Assembly: GCA_003481775.1 (NCBI GenBank)
Contig: QULU01000076.1
Location: 1-10,026 of the forward strand
Length of the DNA: 10,026 nt
Source: Clostridiaceae bacterium OM02-2AC
Lineage (GTDB): Bacteria; Bacillota_I; Bacilli_A; Erysipelotrichales; Erysipelotrichaceae
Direction: 5' to 3'
Positions 7,501 through 10,026 of this stretch are shown here, in pieces. A program made the translations under genes and the position numbers. Each line of letters opens with the position of its first letter. Within the stretch, counting starts at the first letter, position 1. The notes under the pieces are model-generated. The model searched no databases, had not been told where the DNA came from, and saw nothing but the letters and a program-made list of their open reading frames with translations.

Positions 7501-7740
7501 ATGGTAAAGGACGGATCACAGATTTTACATGGCTATATGGATTTTGTCAGCATCCTGAAGGATCGCATAATCATCATAGATTTTAAGACAGATTCCCTCA
7601 AGGCGGATACGGAATTCATACAGCGATATAAGGGACAGCTTGCTATGTATAAAAAAGCGATGTATATCCTGTATCCGAACGCCGGCATAACAGCCAGTAT
7701 ATATTCATTGCATCTGCATAGGATGATACCTGTATTATAA
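4531..7740 (+). CDS. addA: ATP-dependent helicase/nuclease subunit A (AddA/RexA)
   Basis: AddA is the 3'-5' SF1 (UvrD/Rep-type) motor and a nuclease of the AddAB complex in double-strand break repair. I start at the ATG at 4531, with AAAGGA/GAGGA just upstream and the Q-motif WNPMQ (Q8) following at once; an in-frame ATG at 4489 adds residues that the family lacks. Motifs in the 1,069-residue product: Walker A SAGSGKTT (K29), Ia TFTEAAANEM (55-64), Ib TIHSF (102-106), Walker B VDEFQD (392-397), III GDIKQSIYGFR (419-429), IV NNYRS (454-458), V HQSKGLQFP (740-748), VI LYVATTRA (R818). The C-terminal RecB-type nuclease has H932, D1004 in GYMDF, D1017 and K1019 in DFKTD, and Q1036/Y1040. It is complete but compact, against about 1,230 residues in Bacillus. 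It overlaps addB by 8 bases, favouring coupled translation, and ends in tandem TAA codons. Confidence 0.97.
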   Translation: MPEWNPMQLKAIQTKERNILVSASAGSGKTTVLIARLMDLVMKDHVSIDSILAMTFTEAAANEMKKRLATELQKALISAHTEEEKSYITRQLTSIQTAHISTIHSFCLSIIQEYYYILGLDPQRIKSIMDNGTMVLFQQQSLEEAFAQQYQLQDASFLQLCQMFSARAENDDALRSMILNLAVLASSKSNPKAWLDSLPENYHEKRLLEDLPKEIYENFFEYLAVQTARYEETLTRIDELYRLKYDDQVKKHAIVQQKLLALSDLHQALQEQDYQAYRAAFLAIVHAVVPPSLDKEDKEYARLRKGLLALEDAQLEILFSEDEFMRDIRYLYPYIKKLVEMCRDYRNAYARIKEEHKVIDFDDMEHFALEILQAKGGQVADIYREKFVEIMVDEFQDSNDVQNQLVMLICRKNNVFRVGDIKQSIYGFRHAKPSLMKGLIDHRGAYDEVIYLSNNYRSKKMIVDFNNDLFKLLMNIDGFSCSYAKEDDVETGVPAQNEDNVPICFHAVFHNEIKEAEGLIVSKNELKASYIANQILEIKEREQRKWKDFVVLVRGNARKDDMKKIFDELNIPYFIDIKYGFYQSNAVQVILSAMKCILHPHDDISFTAVMLSPLFRKSTMDFAQAKLQKEKGQSYYSWFCEHPFPGFEILQELIFQNGKLRISELLNKLYELQDYYRLHTSIQEKTNLDLLFEKAVQFEDQYAFGLSAFLSQIEQIKDAQTAEAIPIGSEADVVRVMSIHQSKGLQFPVVFLWSTDKQTPIEFKDFCISDSELGLAMKAMELPQRFVRTTIPRIAMEHKKDKEELEEEMRILYVATTRAQTQMHIVDCILDLDAYRHPLSMSQIYNRNGYTAWILQTFLCNPSPLFTIKEVHRLWHNEVQQVEASVYHPFQVYEKPARTIELVTASAQEAGELPAFTFDNNMQGSDYGTMMHKMIEALHAPAWSRASILHASNQQLCELKEWDIQTLLQLGSDSEYQSAYVGEVHHEMPFMVKDGSQILHGYMDFVSILKDRIIIIDFKTDSLKADTEFIQRYKGQLAMYKKAMYILYPNAGITASIYSLHLHRMIPVL

Positions 7741-7741
7741 T

Positions 7742-7790
7742 AAAAGACAGAATCAAAGCCTGTAAGCCACAGGACGTGATTCTGTCTTTT
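7742..7790 (+). terminator. Rho-independent terminator of addB-addA, possibly bidirectional
   Basis: A perfect 14-bp stem pairs AAAAGACAGAATCA (7742-7755) with TGATTCTGTCTTTT (7777-7790). The loop holds an inner CCTGT/ACAGG stem (7759-7773). The right arm ends in five T. The A-run at the left gives a T-run on the minus strand too, so it may also stop transcription arriving from the converging lipoprotein gene, which has no clear terminator of its own. Confidence 0.88.
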
Positions 7791-8021
7791 TACTTGCTTG
7801 TACATCGACAATGTCGTTTCCATTAGAAGCATCCCTTATTTCTCATGTATCATTATCAACATCCTTACGGATTATTGTTGTTTCCCTGCTTCTTTTGCTT
7901 CCGGAATAATCTGCAGTATGACAAGTGCCAGAAGGCGCTAAGCCACTACCTTATTCATTACCTGGTTGAAAGACTTTGCACAGAACGTGCGTTACTGTTA
8001 GACAGTACAGCTTCCTTTCTC
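7791..8021. other. Convergent intergenic region
   Basis: The space between the addA terminator and the lipoprotein stop codon has two small hairpins near its right end. TACTGT/ACAGTA (7993-8007) has a 3-base loop, and GCAC/GTGC (7978-7990) lies next to it. Neither is followed by a T-tract. A 74-codon plus-strand ORF from 7845 lacks a ribosome binding site and runs into the lipoprotein gene, so I do not call it. Confidence 0.5.
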
Positions 8022-8795
8022 CTATTCCTTTGGTTCTACAGCAATAAACAGCTTGTCTCTTTCTGCTAATCCGTAATTCTTTGAAAAGAAATCATACATC
8101 GTCCAATTATAGTAAAAGCGTTCAGCAGGATAAATACCATAGCCGTCCTGATTATGGTCTGTAGTATCATAGGAATCCGCCATGATGAGAACATCATCCT
8201 GTGTCGTTTCCGTTCCCATGGTATCATATCCAATGATTACCTGCCAGTGTCCGCCCCAGTCATTCCATGCCACCATCACCGGCACACCTTTTTTTAAATA
8301 GTCTTGAATCATCGCCAGATCAATGCGTTCATACGCATCAGCCTTGTAGTCATACGTTGAGTGAATCTGAAAGCCGCCGACGCCTTCAAATATACGGATC
8401 ATAGATTTCAAAGAGGTGGCCTCATTTTTCAGCTTATTTGTACGAAACTGCGCAAGTGTTTCCTCGTTATGCTTACCGAGCTTTCCATAATACTGCAATA
8501 CCATGAGAGCGGAATCCACACCGCAGCTCCATTCACTCGTTTGCTGGATCGTTTTAAATTTTGGTAATAGGGTCAGCGTGTCTGTTGACTTCATATTATA
8601 AAAATCCGGATGCTTGAAATATGGTGAATCCTTTTGATCACCCGCACGTTCGACACTGTCCGCACCATCTTCCTTTGACAGGTCTACCGTCTGTGTTATT
8701 TTCATTTCATCACTCGTGTTCTTTTTTTCTTCCGTTTTCACACTGCAGCCGCAAAGAAGTACCGCTGCCATACTAAGAATAATCGCTTTTTTCAT
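8022..8795 (-). CDS. Lipoprotein with a C39-like papain-fold domain
   Basis: The 257-residue protein opens with a lipoprotein signal: basic MKK, a hydrophobic run, and lipobox LCGC with the lipidated cysteine at 17. A polar linker (18 to about 60) follows. The rest matches the C39-like cysteine peptidase pattern: Q84/Q85 then W-S-C-G with nucleophile C91, GGHWQVIIGYD with H183, and ADSYD with D207. It is probably a membrane-tethered extracellular peptidase or related hydrolase; the substrate cannot be read from the sequence. Stand-alone C39_2 proteins of this type are usually not tied to an ABC transporter, and none is visible here. GAGG lies 5 bases before the ATG at 8793-8795 and only 2 before the ATG at 8796-8798, so I favour the former. 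The gene converges on addA and appears monocistronic. Confidence 0.85.
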   Translation of the reverse strand: MKKAIILSMAAVLLCGCSVKTEEKKNTSDEMKITQTVDLSKEDGADSVERAGDQKDSPYFKHPDFYNMKSTDTLTLLPKFKTIQQTSEWSCGVDSALMVLQYYGKLGKHNEETLAQFRTNKLKNEATSLKSMIRIFEGVGGFQIHSTYDYKADAYERIDLAMIQDYLKKGVPVMVAWNDWGGHWQVIIGYDTMGTETTQDDVLIMADSYDTTDHNQDGYGIYPAERFYYNWTMYDFFSKNYGLAERDKLFIAVEPKE

Positions 8796-8801
8796 CATGT
8801 C

Positions 8802-8818
8802 CTCACTTTCTTTGTGAG
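8802..8818 (-). promoter_or_regulatory. Hairpin covering the lipoprotein ribosome binding site
   Basis: On the minus strand CTCAC (8814-8818) can pair with GTGAG (8802-8806) around AAAGAAA. The right arm includes most of the GTGAGGA Shine-Dalgarno. A five-pair stem is modest, but it could lower translation. Functional meaning is inference. Confidence 0.3.
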
Positions 8819-8847
8819 CATGATACCTGCATATGCAAACTGATCCT

Positions 8848-8853
8848 ATTATA
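8848..8853 (-). promoter_or_regulatory. Candidate -10 box for the lipoprotein gene
   Basis: A perfect TATAAT on the minus strand stands about 50 bases before the start codon. The region 16-18 bases upstream has only AT-rich sequence with no good -35 match, so the promoter would be weak or activator-dependent if real. Confidence 0.35.
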
Positions 8854-8855
8854 TC

Positions 8856-9231
8856 CGTTGTATTGTATGAATATTATGCTTTACAACAATAAACTGTACG
8901 AGATATCCTGAGTCTATACGACAAATGTCTGCCTTTACTACTCTTATTGATCTTACAAGTATCAATACTCATAAAACTGGCTTTAAACCAACAACAAGAC
9001 TTTACAGTCACAATAATCGGCATTTGACCTGGCTGTCCGTATGGCCTTTTTTCTGGGGTCAAACGAATGCATATCGCATTCATGCAATTAGGGTGGTGTA
9101 GCATAAAGGTCTTCAGGACATCCCTCCATTTCTTCTATGAGCGAAATTATAGCGAAAAGGAAGGTATTCCACAATACTAAATATAGGTAATATCAAATGC
9201 AGGAACAATTCTGGCAGTGTGTATCAAATGT
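8856..9231. other. Intergenic stretch with hairpins, no supported gene
   Basis: This long gap between two minus-strand genes has a 7-bp inverted repeat, TTTGACC (9023-9029) with GGTCAAA (9057-9063), enclosing a GGC/GCC mini-stem followed by six T on the plus strand. Directly after comes GAATGC/GCATTC (9065-9081) with a 5-base loop. A 58-codon plus-strand ORF (8925-9101) and a 76-codon minus-strand ORF (8874-9104) cover the same bases. Both lack ribosome binding sites and I recognise neither. It may be a decayed gene, a remnant of a small repeat, or a small RNA. No transposase or inverted terminal repeats with target duplication are evident. Confidence 0.4.
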
Positions 9232-9262
9232 AAAAACAAAACAGCACAATTTCGTGCTGTTT
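9232..9262 (-). terminator. Rho-independent terminator of the GH3-signature gene
   Basis: On the minus strand AAACAGCAC (9254-9262) pairs perfectly with GTGCTGTTT (9239-9247) around GAAATT, then TG and five T follow. The stem begins within the stop codon at 9261-9263, so termination directly follows translation. Confidence 0.88.
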
Positions 9263-9818
9263 ATAAGATAAGCTCCTGCTGTACACCCGCAGAGCGCTTC
9301 GTCACATATTTTTTTAAAGCCTCCATGATAGAGTAGATGATATTTTCCAGTACGCCCAAATCCATACTCTGTACAATCAGCTGCAGCAGATAATCTTCCT
9401 TTCCGGTGTCAAAGTCGTTATCAAACATCAGCAGCAGCATTGCCAGAATATAGTTTTCCCTGAGGTATTCCTCATCCTCCTGTTGTAAATCAGCTGCCTG
9501 CAGTATGGTTGTGCGGGAATTACAAAATTCCATCCAGTCACAGAATTCTCTGGATAATTCAATTCTTCCCTTACGATAATATAAACAATCGCCCTCCTGC
9601 CATAAAACAAAACGGCTGGTAAAATCCTGAATTCGCTGTGTAAGCGGCAGACGCCAATCCTCATAGGGATCCAGCTTACCATTATTGTCCAGATCTTTAA
9701 AAGCAAAGCCGTCCTGCTCGATAATCTGAATACCGAGGTTGGGATCATAGCTGAGTGTTTTACCACCTTTATTTTCAATGCACGCATGATTGTGCTTGTG
9801 AGTCAATTTCCATTGCAT
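9261..9818 (-). CDS. Cytosolic protein with a GH3-type N-terminal signature, no hydrolase domain
   Basis: The protein has 185 residues and an AAGGAGG site 9 bases before its ATG. Residues 21-70 closely resemble the leader of many family 3 glycoside hydrolases: SYDPN, IIEQDGFAFKDLDNNGKL, then DPYEDWRLPLTQRIQDFTSRF, the counterpart of the usual 'PYEDWRLP-x-ER-x-x-DL-x-SRM'. D42, D44, N46, D50 and E53, with G47 and L49, make a complete 12-residue EF-hand/dockerin-type calcium loop. After residue 70, where GH3 enzymes continue into 'TLEEK' and the catalytic barrel, this protein has unrelated sequence with three acidic helical stretches (about 108-133, 137-152, 155-172). No signal peptide, catalytic Asp motif or membrane segment is present, and no frame nearby continues a GH3 enzyme. 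Function is unknown. It could be a truncated GH3-derived binding module or a small family sharing that module. Confidence 0.8.
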   Translation of the reverse strand: MQWKLTHKHNHACIENKGGKTLSYDPNLGIQIIEQDGFAFKDLDNNGKLDPYEDWRLPLTQRIQDFTSRFVLWQEGDCLYYRKGRIELSREFCDWMEFCNSRTTILQAADLQQEDEEYLRENYILAMLLLMFDNDFDTGKEDYLLQLIVQSMDLGVLENIIYSIMEALKKYVTKRSAGVQQELIL

Positions 9819-9850
9819 AAACAGAAACCTCCTTGTGTCTTTCTACCTGT

Positions 9851-9882
9851 AGTATAACAACACTAGCCGCGTATGTTGTCAA
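9851..9882 (-). promoter_or_regulatory. Putative promoter of the GH3-signature gene
   Basis: A perfect TTGACA (complement of 9877-9882) is present on the minus strand. TGTTAT lies 17 bases downstream (9854-9859) and TATACT 20 bases downstream (9851-9856). The perfect -35 supports a real promoter; which -10 is used is uncertain. The leader would be short, about 30 bases. Confidence 0.5.
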
Positions 9883-9944
9883 ACAATCTTGTGAAATTGT
9901 GGGTTCCGCTGATCTTCAGAAAGCCTTCACATTTTGTACAGAAA

Positions 9945-9977
9945 AAGAACATACAGCCCTTTATACTATATGTTCTT
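9945..9977 (-). terminator. Hairpin with T-run, likely terminator for a gene entering from the right
   Basis: AAGAACATA (9969-9977 on the minus strand) pairs with TATGTTCTT (9945-9953) around a 15-base loop and runs into a total of five T. It sits upstream of the GH3-signature gene's promoter, as expected for the end of a preceding minus-strand gene. The plus strand has CTTTTGG after the stem and is a poorer terminator. Confidence 0.5.
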
Positions 9978-10025
9978 CTTTTGGCGCTTTAAATTTGTGT
10001 GTGGTTGTGGCATACCTTTAAACTT
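9966..10025 (-). CDS. Possible C-terminal end of a gene entering from the right edge
   Basis: A minus-strand frame open from the window edge reads KFKGMPQPHTNLKRQKKNI and stops at TAG (9966-9968). That stop lies in the loop of the terminator-like hairpin. The basic tail would suit a protein C-terminus. Nineteen open codons could easily be chance, so this is only a weak call based on position. Confidence 0.2.
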   Translation of the reverse strand, partial: KFKGMPQPHTNLKRQKKNI

Positions 10026-10026
10026 G

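Noticed and set aside
7845..8069. 74-codon plus-strand ORF right of addA
   Set aside because: There is no Shine-Dalgarno, the composition is low-quality with many Cys, Phe and Leu, and it overlaps the end of the better-supported lipoprotein gene.
8874..9104. 76-codon minus-strand ORF in the intergenic gap
   Set aside because: There is no ribosome binding site and no recognisable domain, and it is in conflict with an equally open plus-strand frame over the same hairpins.
9118..9170. Two AGCGAAA words 13 bases apart, checked as possible short repeats
   Set aside because: Only two copies with no spacer regularity; there is no CRISPR or iteron pattern.
9833..10021. 62-codon plus-strand ORF at the right edge
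   Set aside because: It crosses the promoter and upstream terminator hairpin of the minus-strand gene and has no ribosome binding site.

Overview
The window is chromosomal DNA from a Gram-positive, moderately low-GC bacterium of the Bacillota. The evidence is an AddA/AddB (RexA/RexB-type) recombination nuclease pair instead of RecBCD, strong AAGGAGG-type ribosome binding sites, T-tract terminators, and a lipobox protein with a short Firmicute-like signal. The compact AddA and AddB and the general gene style would fit an Erysipelotrichia-like gut Firmicute (for example a relative of [Clostridium] innocuum). That placement is inference from style; no marker gene proves it.

Layout, left to right. 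Positions 1-480 read on the minus strand. A putative promoter (448-476) is followed by a 28-codon ORF with a near-perfect Shine-Dalgarno (327-413). About 240 bases of strongly foldable leader come next, then the first 28 codons of an unidentified gene that runs off the left edge (1-84). This looks like a regulated leader region. Positions 477-729 hold no convincing gene. A minus-strand gene (803-1441) encodes a single-pass membrane-anchored protein with two Ig-like repeats and ends at a clear terminator (730-776).

This gene is divergent from the addB-addA operon (1839-7740), which fills 60% of the window. A roughly 400-base intergenic region separates them, with a TTGTAT-17-TATAAT promoter and a long, hairpin-bearing addB leader. 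AddB and AddA overlap by 8 bases and together should form the heterodimeric helicase-nuclease that processes double-strand DNA ends for RecA-dependent repair. AddA carries the working SF1 helicase motifs and one RecB-type nuclease. AddB carries a second nuclease and the four cysteines of the iron-sulfur staple but no Walker A motif. A 14-bp stem terminator (7742-7790) closes the operon.

To the right are two independent minus-strand genes. One (8022-8795) is a lipoprotein with a papain-like C39-family fold. The other (9261-9818) is a 185-residue cytosolic protein. It begins with the calcium-loop and PYEDWR signature normally found at the front of family 3 glycoside hydrolases, but then continues into unrelated sequence with no hydrolase domain. 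Each has its own ribosome binding site. The second also has a convincing terminator.

No CRISPR array, rRNA, tRNA, intact insertion sequence or phage gene is visible. The strongest candidates for something new are the leader-peptide and structured leader unit at the left edge and the stand-alone GH3-signature protein at the right edge.
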